Notes: generated by a model from the sequence alone, not told the origin. A DNA stretch of 13,482 bases from Nocardioides sp. (GCA_030145945.1 JASLDK010000135.1:1-13482), one strand, 5' to 3'; counted from the stretch's first letter, positions 5,423-12,552 are shown. Numbers and translations are program-made.

Positions 5423-6214
5423 TCAGACGACGTGAACGGCGCGCTCCCCCAGTTCGATACGCCGGTCCCGCCACATCTGTTGGCTCTCGCGCGCGGCGTC
5501 GACCACGGCCGGATCGACGTCCACCAGCACCATGCCGTCACCGGACTCGAGCCGATCGATCGTCTGGCCGAGCGGGTCATAGGCGGCCGTGCCGCCGATG
5601 AAGTCGTGGGGTCGGCCGATCAGCCCGCTGAAGACGACGTACATGCCGTTGTCCAAGGCGCGGCTCGCGTAGTGGAGGTCGCGCCGGTGAGCACCGCCCG
5701 GGAAGTAGGCGCCGCTGTTGAGATAGACGAGCGCGCCGTCCCGTGCGGCCGCCGCGGCATGTTCGGGGAAGTTCGCGTCGTAGCAGACCGACAGTGCGAC
5801 CTGGACGCCGTCGACCGTGATCGTTGTCCCCGACTCCCCTGGCTCGAACAGGTCGCGCTCGAGTGGATACAGATGCTGCTTGGCGTAGACCTCCATCGCG
5901 CGAGTGCTCGGCGTCAGCAGTACCTGGGACAGCCGCGCGGTGCCACCGGTCCGCAGTGCGGTGTTGAGTACGACGACGACCCCTGTCTCGTCGACCGCTG
6001 ACTGCAGAAGGTCCAACCAGGAGAGGTCATCGCCCGACGGAAGGCCCGACGCGAACACGTCGAGGTCGTAGCCGGTGGTCGCGGTCTCCGGAAAGACGAC
6101 CAGGCGTGCGGCCGACTCGGACGCACGGCGTACCCACGCCACGACGGCATGGAGGTTCGAGGACATCTCCCCGGGCACGGCCTCCATCTGCACGGCCGCG
6201 ATCCGCAGTGTCAC
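5423..6214 (-). CDS. nitrilase-superfamily carbon-nitrogen hydrolase
   Basis: A 263-residue amidohydrolase of the nitrilase superfamily, acting on C-N bonds of amides or carbamoyl compounds in the cytoplasm. The catalytic triad is complete: E43 (FPETATTGYD), K112 (YAKQHLYPLE) and C144 (SVCYDANFPE). E119 is the conserved second glutamate of the family. The start is the GTG at 6214 giving MTLRIAAVQMEA; TLRIAAVQ is the standard first strand, while the open frame further upstream is only a shadow of the HD gene. It overlaps that gene by GTGA and is the last gene of the four-gene operon. The ending (MWRDRRIEL) also fits the family. The substrate cannot be predicted; an omega-amidase or N-carbamoyl-amine hydrolase role is possible. 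Confidence 0.92.
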   Translation of the reverse strand: MTLRIAAVQMEAVPGEMSSNLHAVVAWVRRASESAARLVVFPETATTGYDLDVFASGLPSGDDLSWLDLLQSAVDETGVVVVLNTALRTGGTARLSQVLLTPSTRAMEVYAKQHLYPLERDLFEPGESGTTITVDGVQVALSVCYDANFPEHAAAAARDGALVYLNSGAYFPGGAHRRDLHYASRALDNGMYVVFSGLIGRPHDFIGGTAAYDPLGQTIDRLESGDGMVLVDVDPAVVDAARESQQMWRDRRIELGERAVHVV

Positions 6215-6858
6215 GGGCGGATCCAGCCGCGCCGCAGACCTTCGTCGACCAGTCTGCTCGTCACCGAACCGAGCGAGGTCGACGATGCCACGACCCCTGC
6301 CTCCCGGGCCCGGACCGTCGCTTCGGAAGCGCCGGCCATCCCCCAGGTGCCGCCACCGTTGAGCCAGTTGAGGAGCATCGGCTCCAGCCGGTCCATGGCC
6401 TTGCCGAAGCGGGCCTCCGGAGTCGCGCCGGACTCGAACTCGTCCCACAACGCCCGGACTTCTGCAGCCTGGTCCGACGGCAGCAGACCGAACAACTGAT
6501 CCGCGGCGGCGGCCTCACGCTCCGCCTGGTCGTCGGCCGCGCCGGGCACGAACACGGGACTGTCGCCGGCGTAGATCTCGATCAGGTCATGGATGATCAC
6601 AAGCTTGACCGTGTGGCCGACGTCGATCGGCTCGTCTGCGTACTCCGCGAGCAGGATGACCATCAGGGCCAGGTGCCACGAGTGTTCGGCGTCGTTCTCG
6701 CGTCGCACTGCCGCTGCCAGTGGGGAGGCGCGCAGGACGGTCTTCAGCTTGTCGGCCTCGGCGACGAACGTCAGCTGGGACAGCAGGCGTTCGGGGATGC
6801 CGTCAGGCAGCGGCTGCCGGTCGACGAGCAACCCCTCAGCGGACTCCTCAACAGTCAC
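6211..6858 (-). CDS. HD-domain phosphohydrolase, YfbR/HDDC2-like
   Basis: A 215-residue HD-domain protein. The metal-binding set is visible: H59 (ENDAEHSWHLALM), H90-D91 (VKLVIIHDLIEIYAGD, with E94 following) and D156 (GKAMDRLEPML). The combination E-H-S-W-H, H-D-x-x-E-x-x-x-G-D and A-x-D-R-L-E-P matches the YfbR/HDDC2 group, which removes phosphate from deoxynucleoside 5'-monophosphates; substrate assignment here is by family only. After the HD core there is an unusual tail of about 45 residues (170-215). The GTG at 6858 starts inside the stop of the ABM gene, and the stop of this gene overlaps the nitrilase start, so it is translated as part of a coupled chain. Confidence 0.88.
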   Translation of the reverse strand: MTVEESAEGLLVDRQPLPDGIPERLLSQLTFVAEADKLKTVLRASPLAAAVRRENDAEHSWHLALMVILLAEYADEPIDVGHTVKLVIIHDLIEIYAGDSPVFVPGAADDQAEREAAAADQLFGLLPSDQAAEVRALWDEFESGATPEARFGKAMDRLEPMLLNWLNGGGTWGMAGASEATVRAREAGVVASSTSLGSVTSRLVDEGLRRGWIRP

Positions 6859-7148
6859 AGCCCAACCTCCACATAGTGTTCGACGACCGGGAAAGGGTCA
6901 TAGAAGCGGTGCAACAGCGCGCGCCACTCGTCGTACTGCGCTGAACCGCGGAACCCGACCGTGTGGTCCTCGACGGTGTCCCACTCGACCAGCAGCAGGT
7001 AGAGATTCGGTGACTCCAACGACCGGCGCAAGGTGAGCCGGCGAAAGCCCGGCATCGAAGAGATGATCGATCGAGCCTGCCCGAACGCCCTCTCGAACTC
7101 GTCCTCCTGGCCCGACAGGACGGGCAGGATCGCGTGCTCGAGGATCAC
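6855..7148 (-). CDS. ABM-domain protein (antibiotic biosynthesis monooxygenase-like)
   Basis: A 97-residue single-domain protein of the dimeric alpha-beta barrel (ABM) type. The signs are the first strand ILEHAILPVLSGQEDEFERAF, then S-M-P-G-F-R-R-L-T-L-R-R-S (31-43), the strand Y-L-L-L-V-E-W-D-T-V-E-D-H (50-62) and the closing HYVEVG. Members range from heme-degrading and quinone-forming monooxygenases to proteins of unknown function, and no residue here fixes the activity. The start is the GTG at 7148, in the GTGA overlap with the ABC-F gene; the open frame continues upstream only as an antisense-like, arginine-rich shadow. It sits second in the four-gene operon. Confidence 0.85.
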   Translation of the reverse strand: MILEHAILPVLSGQEDEFERAFGQARSIISSMPGFRRLTLRRSLESPNLYLLLVEWDTVEDHTVGFRGSAQYDEWRALLHRFYDPFPVVEHYVEVGL

Positions 7149-8785
7149 CGCTCGGACACCTGTCCGGCCTCGACCACGAGCTCGCGGGTCGTGTGCACGG
7201 CCGCGAGCATCCGGCGGTCGTGAGTCACGAGCAGCAGGGTGCCGGGATAGGAGGCGAGCGCCGACTCCAGCTGTTCGATCGCGGGTACGTCGAGGTGGTT
7301 GGTCGGTTCGTCGAGCACCAACAGGTTCACTCCCCGGGCCTGGAGCAACGCCAGCGCGGCCCGGGTCCGCTCCCCCGGCGACAGGGTGGAGGCTGGTCGC
7401 ACCACGTGGTCCGACTTCAGGCCGAACTTCGCGAGCAAGGTCCTGATCGGCTCGGGAGCCCAGTCCGGCACCTGTCGCTGGAACGCGTCGACGAGTGGTT
7501 CGTCGTCCTCGAACAGCTCCCTCGCCTGGTCGACCTCGCCGACGACGACGCCGGGGCCGAGGTGGGACTCCCCTGCGTCGAGCGTTAACCGTCCCAGGAG
7601 TGCCGCGAGGAGCGTCGACTTCCCGGAACCGTTCGGGCCGGTGATCGCGACCTTCTCCGCCCACCCGATCTCGACGGAGACCGGACCGAAGGTGAAGTCG
7701 CCGCGGGAGACGACGGCATCGCGCAGCGCTGCCGTCACCGCGCCGGAGCGTGGAGCCACCGCGATCTCCATGCGGAGCTCCCACTCCTTGCGTGGCTCCT
7801 CGACCTCCTCCAGACGTTCGAGGGCCCGCTCGGTCTGACGTACCTTGGCCGCCTGCTTCTCGCTGGACTCGGTTCGGAAGCGGCGGATGGACTTGTCCGG
7901 CTCGTTGTTGATGCTGCGCCGGGCGTTGCGCACGCCCTGTGCCGCCCAGTTGCGCTGGGTGTTGGCTCGCGCTTCGAGCCCGGCGACCGTGTCGGCGTAC
8001 TCGTCGTAGGCCTCGCGGGCGTGCCGACGGGCGATCTCCCGCTCCTGCAGCCAACTGTCGTAGCCGCCGCCGTAGACGTTGATCGCGCGCTGATGGAGGT
8101 CGAGCTCGACGATCCGGTTGACCGTCCGGGCTAGGAACTCCCTGTCGTGGCTCACGATCACGGCTGCCTCACCGAGATCTGCGACGAACCGCTCGAGCCG
8201 GTCGAGGCCGTCGAGGTCCAGGTCGTTGGTGGGCTCGTCGAGCAGGAACAAGTCGTAGCGGGAGAGCAACAGGCTGGCAAGGCCCGCACGCGCGGCCTGT
8301 CCGCCCGAGAGCGAGGTCATCGGCTGCTCGAGGTCGATGGCCAGGCCGAGGTCTGCGGCAATCGCCTCGGCTCGTTCGTCGAGGTCGGGCGCCCCGAGTG
8401 CGAGCCACCGGTCGAGGGCCTCGGCATAGTCGTCGTCCGCGCCGGACTCCCCCGCCTCGAGGCGTGCGGTGGCGCGGTCGAAGGCGGCCTGTGCCGCCGT
8501 CACGCCGGTACGACGTCCCAGGAACTCCCGGACCGACTCACCGTCGCGCCGCTCGGTCTCCTGGGGCAGGTGGCCGATGGTTGCCGAGGATGGCACGACC
8601 GTGACAGTGCCCGACTCGGGAGCCAACTCGCCTGCCAGCGTCCGGAGCAAGGTCGACTTGCCGGCGCCGTTCGGTCCGACGAGCCCGATCACATCACGAG
8701 GGGCGATGACCAGGTCGAGTCCGGTGAAGAGCGCCGTGGCGCCGTGGCCGGCGGACAGCCCGGCCACCTTGATCGTCGCGCCCAT
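7145..8785 (-). CDS. ABC-F family ATPase (ribosome-associated, no transmembrane domain)
   Basis: A 546-residue soluble protein with two ABC ATPase domains in one chain. The first has Walker A GPNGAGKST (37-45), signature SLSGGQ (158-163), Walker B LFLLDEPTND (179-188) and the switch histidine in SHDREF (212-217). The second has Walker A GPNGSGKST (383-391), signature LSPGE (468-472), Walker B LLVLDEPTNH (488-497) and THDRRM (521-526). The linker at about 245-335 is long, charged and helical, as in the P-site tRNA-interaction motif of ABC-F factors. These act on the ribosome in translation or antibiotic protection; which role applies here is not evident. The start at 8785 is chosen because TAGGTT lies 7 bases upstream; a TTG three codons earlier is less likely. 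It heads the operon. Confidence 0.93.
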   Translation of the reverse strand: MGATIKVAGLSAGHGATALFTGLDLVIAPRDVIGLVGPNGAGKSTLLRTLAGELAPESGTVTVVPSSATIGHLPQETERRDGESVREFLGRRTGVTAAQAAFDRATARLEAGESGADDDYAEALDRWLALGAPDLDERAEAIAADLGLAIDLEQPMTSLSGGQAARAGLASLLLSRYDLFLLDEPTNDLDLDGLDRLERFVADLGEAAVIVSHDREFLARTVNRIVELDLHQRAINVYGGGYDSWLQEREIARRHAREAYDEYADTVAGLEARANTQRNWAAQGVRNARRSINNEPDKSIRRFRTESSEKQAAKVRQTERALERLEEVEEPRKEWELRMEIAVAPRSGAVTAALRDAVVSRGDFTFGPVSVEIGWAEKVAITGPNGSGKSTLLAALLGRLTLDAGESHLGPGVVVGEVDQARELFEDDEPLVDAFQRQVPDWAPEPIRTLLAKFGLKSDHVVRPASTLSPGERTRAALALLQARGVNLLVLDEPTNHLDVPAIEQLESALASYPGTLLLVTHDRRMLAAVHTTRELVVEAGQVSER

Positions 8786-8792
8786 GCGTCCC

Positions 8793-8798
8793 AACCTA
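8793..8798 (-). promoter_or_regulatory. probable -10 box of the ABC-F operon, leaderless
   Basis: On the minus strand the sequence is TAGGTT, then GGGACGC, then ATG. This repeats the arrangement before the XRE gene (TAGGTT plus seven bases plus ATG). No good -35 box was found at 16-19 bases upstream. Confidence 0.5.
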
Positions 8799-8836
8799 TC
8801 GGCATCGTCGGTGCGGGCGCCTGTCGTTATTCGCTG

Positions 8837-9424
8837 TCAGTGCGGACGAAGGCCGTCGACCAGGGTGCTGACGAGTCGCTCGACCCATTCGTCGCCGACG
8901 GCGTCCGGCCCCCGCAGCACGATGGCCATCAGGGCGGCCCCGAAGACCGTCTCGATGAAGACCTCGAGGTCGACGTCGGAGCGTGCCTCTCCATCGTCGG
9001 CGGATTGGGCGAGACGTGCGGCCAGGCTCTCCCAGCCGGAGGCCAGCAGTCGTGCGCTCAACTCCTGCTCGAGCGCACGGTCGGCCATCATCTCGCCCAT
9101 CAGTCCGGGGGTGGCGCGGCGCCCTGCCGGTGATCCGACGATCTCCAGACAACGCAGCACAGCTGCGCGGACCTCCCCCCGAAGATCGGTCGCGTTGGTC
9201 GTGGCGGACATGACGTCACCCGGATAGACCGCCTCGTGCACCAGGTGTGCTTTCGACGCCCAGCGGCGCTTGATCGCCGGCACCGACGTGCCCGCACGGT
9301 CGGCGATGCTGCGGAAGGTGAGGTCGGCGTACCCCACATCGGCGACGAGCTCGCGCGTCGCGGTGAGCACCGCCTCGTCGATCCGCGCGTCGCGAGGGCG
9401 TCCAGCGCCCGCGACTTCGCTCAT
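8837..9424 (-). CDS. TetR/AcrR-family transcriptional regulator
   Basis: A 195-residue regulator. Residues about 12-61 form the TetR DNA-binding domain: DARIDEAVLTATRELVADVG, then the helix-turn-helix LTFRSIADRAGTSVPAIKRRW ending in A-S-K-A-H-L-V-H. The rest (70-195) is the helical ligand and dimer domain, with GLMGEMMADRALEQELSARL typical of one large actinobacterial subgroup. The ATG at 9424 has an excellent ribosome site, AAAGGAGG, at 9437-9430. It is divergent from the acyl-CoA ligase operon, with about 106 bases between the starts, which is the usual arrangement for a local repressor whose ligand may be an acyl-CoA. The ABC-F gene begins 51 bases downstream, so read-through into that operon is also possible. 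Confidence 0.92.
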   Translation of the reverse strand: MSEVAGAGRPRDARIDEAVLTATRELVADVGYADLTFRSIADRAGTSVPAIKRRWASKAHLVHEAVYPGDVMSATTNATDLRGEVRAAVLRCLEIVGSPAGRRATPGLMGEMMADRALEQELSARLLASGWESLAARLAQSADDGEARSDVDLEVFIETVFGAALMAIVLRGPDAVGDEWVERLVSTLVDGLRPH

Positions 9425-9458
9425 GTCGCCCTCCTTTCGCCCCGCAGCGGTGATCCCC

Positions 9459-9487
9459 TTGACGAATCATCTCAACCTATTTATGTT
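9459..9487 (+). promoter_or_regulatory. promoter of the acyl-CoA ligase operon
   Basis: TTGACG (9459-9464) is followed after 17 bases by TATGTT (9482-9487), a good sigma-70-like pair. Transcription would start near 9494, leaving a leader of roughly 37 bases before the GTG at 9531, which has AGGAG at 9521-9525. On the opposite strand TAGGTT (9479-9474) could be the -10 of the TetR gene, so the two divergent promoters would overlap. Confidence 0.6.
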
Positions 9488-9498
9488 TCGTGTCACAA

Positions 9499-9512
9499 CG
9501 CAATGTAATGCG
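9499..9512. promoter_or_regulatory. possible TetR operator (imperfect palindrome)
   Basis: CGCAATGTAATGCG has 4-bp perfect outer arms and one more matching pair inside, in the leader just downstream of the ligase promoter. Its place fits a repressor site for the neighbouring TetR protein, but the symmetry is weak. Confidence 0.3.
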
Positions 9513-9530
9513 GATCACCCAGGAGCGCCA

Positions 9531-11207
9531 GTGACACCCACCTTCACCCACGGCTCGATCGCCGAGATGCTGCTCGCTCGTGCCGAGGACGACCATCCCG
9601 CGCTGCTGCGGGCCGACGAGTCCCTCACCTGGCGCGAGTTCGTCGGTGCCGCCCAGCAGCGCGCCACGCTCCTCACCTCACTGCGCAGGCCCGGACCGTG
9701 GCATGTCGGCGTGCTCATGGACAACGATCCCGAATACCTCCTCCTGATCGCAGCCGCCGCGCTGTGTGGCGCGACCGTCGTCGGCGTCAACCCGACCAGG
9801 CGCGGCGCTGAGCTTGCGGCCGACATCCACGGGACGGACATCGCGACCCTCATCGTCGGTACGGCGCACCGCGCTCTGCTCGACAGCCTCCCGGCCGACG
9901 CCCTCGGTGGCATCGAGGTGATCGACCAGGACGGCGACCGCTATCGCGAGATGCTCGCCGATGCAGCGGCGAACCCGGCGCCCACCACCGCTCCCCCGGG
10001 CATGGAGCACACCCTGCTGCTGCTCTTCACCTCCGGCTCGACCGGTGCCCCCAAGGCGGTCATCTGCTCGTCCTTCCGGCTCGCAGTCATCGGGCAGCTC
10101 AACGTGCACGGCCTCACCCGAGAGGACGTTGCCTACAACGCGATGCCGCTCTTCCACGGCAACGCGCTGATGGCGGCCTGGGCGCCCATCCTCTCCGTCG
10201 GCGGCACCTACGCGATGCGGGCGAAGTTCTCCGCGTCCGGGTTCCTGCCCGACGTGCAGAAGTTCGGAGCCACCTTCTTCAACTACGTCGGCCGCGCACT
10301 CTCCTACGTCCTGGCACAGCCCGAAACCTCGGCAGAGCGTGACAACAAGCTCCGCTTCGGCTTCGGCACCGAGGCCTCGACCCGCGACCGCGAGGACTTC
10401 CAGCGCCGCTTCGAATGCCGGATCGTCGAGTCCTACGGCTCGTCCGAGGGCGTGAGCGTGATCCTGCGTGGCGAGGACACCCCACCGGGCGCGCTCGGCC
10501 GCCCGGATCCCGGCATGGGCCTGGTCATCGTCAACTCCGCCGGGGAGGAGGCTCCCGCGGCTGAATTCGCCGAGGACGGCCGGTTGCTCAACCCCACCGA
10601 TGCGATCGGCGAGATCGTCGTCCGCGGCGGTGGCGCCCGGTTCGAGGGCTATTACAACAACCCCGGTGCCATGGAGGCCAAGGTCCGCGACGGTGACTAC
10701 TGGACCGGCGACCTCGCGTACGCCGATGCCGAGGGCAACTACTGGTTCGCCGGCCGCAACTCCGACTGGATCCGCGTCGACAGCGAGAACCTCGCCACCG
10801 CCCCCATCGAACGGCTCCTTGCCCGACACCCCGCGGTCGCGACTGCGGTCGTGTACGGCGTACCGGATCCGCGCACGGGCGACGAGGTCATGGCCTCACT
10901 CCTGCTGCTGCCCGGGGAGACCATCGACCCGGCCGACCTGGACCGCTTCCTCGACGAGCAGCCCGACTTGGGCACCAAGTGGCGCCCGCGCTTCGTGCGT
11001 GTCGTCGAGGACCTGCCGCTCACCGGCACCGGGAAGCTCGACAAGCAGGTCCTGCGCGGCGAGGCCTGGTTGATCGACGACCCGACGTACATCTCCACCA
11101 CCGACGGCTACCGCGCCTTCACCGCGGCCGATCGATCCGATCGCGAGGCTGCTTTCGCCTCGCACGGCCGGATCGCACTCCACCCCACCGAGAGGAACCA
11201 CCCATGA
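9531..11207 (+). CDS. acyl-CoA synthetase, FadD17/FadD1-like (AMP-binding)
   Basis: A 558-residue adenylate-forming enzyme that activates a carboxylic acid to its AMP ester and then to the CoA thioester. Motifs in order: A3 phosphate loop FTSGSTGAPK (166-175), A5 S-Y-G-S-S-E-G (301-307), A7 Y-W-T-G-D (390-394), A8 hinge G-R-N-S-D-W-I-R-V-D-S-E-N-L (408-421), and A10 L-T-G-T-G-K-L-D-K (497-505) with catalytic K502. The hinge has D-W-x-R-V-D-x-E-N in place of the common D-x-I-x-x-G-G-x-N, as in FadD17/FATP-like ligases. The start is the GTG at 9531 with AGGAG five bases upstream; the frame is open 87 codons further back but crosses the promoter. It overlaps the next gene by ATGA. The acid substrate (fatty acid, sterol side chain or other) is unknown. 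Confidence 0.92.
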   Translation: MTPTFTHGSIAEMLLARAEDDHPALLRADESLTWREFVGAAQQRATLLTSLRRPGPWHVGVLMDNDPEYLLLIAAAALCGATVVGVNPTRRGAELAADIHGTDIATLIVGTAHRALLDSLPADALGGIEVIDQDGDRYREMLADAAANPAPTTAPPGMEHTLLLLFTSGSTGAPKAVICSSFRLAVIGQLNVHGLTREDVAYNAMPLFHGNALMAAWAPILSVGGTYAMRAKFSASGFLPDVQKFGATFFNYVGRALSYVLAQPETSAERDNKLRFGFGTEASTRDREDFQRRFECRIVESYGSSEGVSVILRGEDTPPGALGRPDPGMGLVIVNSAGEEAPAAEFAEDGRLLNPTDAIGEIVVRGGGARFEGYYNNPGAMEAKVRDGDYWTGDLAYADAEGNYWFAGRNSDWIRVDSENLATAPIERLLARHPAVATAVVYGVPDPRTGDEVMASLLLLPGETIDPADLDRFLDEQPDLGTKWRPRFVRVVEDLPLTGTGKLDKQVLRGEAWLIDDPTYISTTDGYRAFTAADRSDREAAFASHGRIALHPTERNHP

Positions 11208-11752
11208 TCGAGCTGAACCGCAGCCACCTCGTCGACTTCATCACCGAGCGGCTCGCCACCACCGAGTCCCCGCGTCAGCGCACCATGCTGGAGCGGATGC
11301 AGGTCCACGCGGCCGCCGAGCGCGACGGGGACCTCGAGACCCTGATCGGCACGCTGGGCGAGGCCACGAACTACCACTTCTGGGAGCTCTCGGGCGACGT
11401 CGGCCCGAAGACCAAGGAGGGTGTCGCGGAGTACTACACCAACCTCGTCGAGAACAATGGCCATGTGCTGGAGTTCTTCTGTGAGCGCATGGTCGTCGAC
11501 GACAACTGCATCGTCATCGAAGGCGTGCTGACGCTCATCCAGCCCGGCGCGCTGATGGTCCAGCACCCGATGGCCGCCGGCTTCGCCGAGGCCGACAAGA
11601 ACTACCTGATCAAGATGCGCAACGTGATCTTCTGGTCCTTCGACGAGGACCTGATGATCATCGCCGAGGATTCCTACAGCGGTGGCCCGATCGAGATGCG
11701 CGTCCTCGAGGACGACGAGCTCCCGGCCGACTTCGTTGCGCTGACTGCCTGA
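11204..11752 (+). CDS. NTF2/SnoaL-like protein
   Basis: A 182-residue protein that looks like an NTF2/SnoaL-like cone fold. A helical start (RTMLERMQVHAAAERDGDLETLIGTLGE) is followed by N-Y-H-F-W-E-L-S-G, a helix K-T-K-E-G-V-A-E-Y-Y-T-N-L-V, and repeated beta strands (VLEFFCERMVVDDNCIVIEG and NVIFWSFDEDLMIIAEDSYS). The fold includes isomerases, dehydratases and polyketide cyclases as well as non-enzymatic binders. The protein is longer than a minimal SnoaL domain (about 130 residues) because of the N-terminal helical part and an acidic tail (RVLEDDELPADF). The ATG lies in an ATGA overlap with the ligase gene and also has AGAGGAA upstream. Co-translation suggests it acts on, or senses, the CoA ester made by the ligase; this is inference. 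Confidence 0.78.
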   Translation: MIELNRSHLVDFITERLATTESPRQRTMLERMQVHAAAERDGDLETLIGTLGEATNYHFWELSGDVGPKTKEGVAEYYTNLVENNGHVLEFFCERMVVDDNCIVIEGVLTLIQPGALMVQHPMAAGFAEADKNYLIKMRNVIFWSFDEDLMIIAEDSYSGGPIEMRVLEDDELPADFVALTA

Positions 11753-11770
11753 GCGTTCAGGCCGACCTGA
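11747..11770 (+). terminator. overlapping alternative hairpins at the end of the NTF2-like gene
   Basis: GCCTGA (11747-11752, including the stop codon) pairs with TCAGGC (11757-11762) around GCGT. TCAGG (11757-11761) can instead pair with CCTGA (11766-11770) around CCGA. The two stems exclude each other. There is no T-run, so a terminator role is only a possibility. Confidence 0.35.
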
Positions 11771-11804
11771 CGAGACTCTACGCCGACGGGCCAGGCATGC
11801 TGCG

Positions 11805-11810
11805 TACGAT
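11805..11810 (+). promoter_or_regulatory. probable -10 box of the cyclophilin gene, leaderless
   Basis: TACGAT is followed by seven bases (GCGCCGC) and then the ATG at 11818. It fits TANNNT and the same seven-base spacing as the XRE and ABC-F genes. No clear -35 box is present. Confidence 0.45.
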
Positions 11811-11817
11811 GCGCCGC

Positions 11818-12552
11818 ATGCGCAACAGCCTGCTCGCCGGCGTACCGGCCGTCCTTCTTCTCGCTGCATCGCTGTCCGCCTGCGGCGATGACAACAAGTC
11901 CGCGAAGGACCCGGCAACGACCGAGTCCCCGACCGCGGCCGCCAGTCAGCCCGGAAGCACTGCCTGCGCGTGGTCCGAGACCGGCGACCCGGCGCGCGAC
12001 GTCAAGCTTCCTCCGACGACGCCTGAATACACCGGCGAGGTGCCGTCGCTCTGGAAGACCTCGATCGGCGACCTCAAGGTGACCCTCGACGCCGACAAGG
12101 CGCCCTGCACCGTCGAGTCGTTCGCTTCGCTGGCGAAGCAGGGCTACTACGACAACACCTCGTGCCACCGCCAGGGCAACGACCCGGGTTTCGAGTTCCT
12201 GCAGTGCGGCGACCCGTACTTCGACCCGAAGGCCGCGGACGCCGACCCGAAGACCGGTTCGGGCGGTCCCGGTTACACCATCCCCGACGAGGTCGACGGC
12301 TCGGAGACCTACCCGGCGGGCACGCTGGCCATGGCCAACACCGGCGCCGCGAACTCCGGCGGCGGTCAGTTCTTCATCGTCTTCGGGGACTCGCAGTTCC
12401 CGCCGAACTACACGGTCTGGGGCCACCTCGACGCGGCATCGCTCGAGACGTTGAAGAAGGCCACCGCGAGCGGCAACGACGGCTACTGGGCACAGAGCGG
12501 CGGTGGCCGTCCGAAGACGCCGGTGACCTTCAAGAGCATCACGGTCGGCTGA
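11818..12552 (+). CDS. lipoprotein peptidyl-prolyl cis-trans isomerase (cyclophilin type)
   Basis: A 244-residue secreted cyclophilin that should assist folding of exported proteins at the outer face of the membrane. MRNSLLAGVPAVLLLAASLS is a lipoprotein signal peptide ending in the lipobox S-L-S-A-C, with the acylated cysteine at residue 22. A flexible Thr/Ser/Pro/Ala linker (27-75) follows. The cyclophilin domain covers about 76-243. The catalytic arginine is R118 (T-S-C-H-R), with N-S-G-G-G-Q-F-F-I-V-F-G at 179-190 forming the active-site core and Y-T-V-W-G-H-L at 198-204. C116 and C130 (FLQCGDP) flank the active site and may form a disulfide. In-frame ATGs at 11797 and 11809 are less likely, because the -10 box TACGAT spans the second of them and the signal peptide begins best at 11818. 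Confidence 0.92.
   Translation: MRNSLLAGVPAVLLLAASLSACGDDNKSAKDPATTESPTAAASQPGSTACAWSETGDPARDVKLPPTTPEYTGEVPSLWKTSIGDLKVTLDADKAPCTVESFASLAKQGYYDNTSCHRQGNDPGFEFLQCGDPYFDPKAADADPKTGSGGPGYTIPDEVDGSETYPAGTLAMANTGAANSGGGQFFIVFGDSQFPPNYTVWGHLDAASLETLKKATASGNDGYWAQSGGGRPKTPVTFKSITVG

Noticed and set aside
8147..9133. Plus-strand open frame of 328 codons opposite the ABC-F and TetR genes
   Set aside because: It crosses the boundary of two clear minus-strand genes and matches no family I recognise.
9678..10829. Minus-strand open frame of 383 codons inside the acyl-CoA ligase
   Set aside because: The opposite strand encodes all ligase motifs; this frame is the usual antisense shadow.
11674..12426. 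Minus-strand open frame opposite the cyclophilin
   Set aside because: Valine/arginine-rich shadow with no domain, opposite an intact lipoprotein gene.
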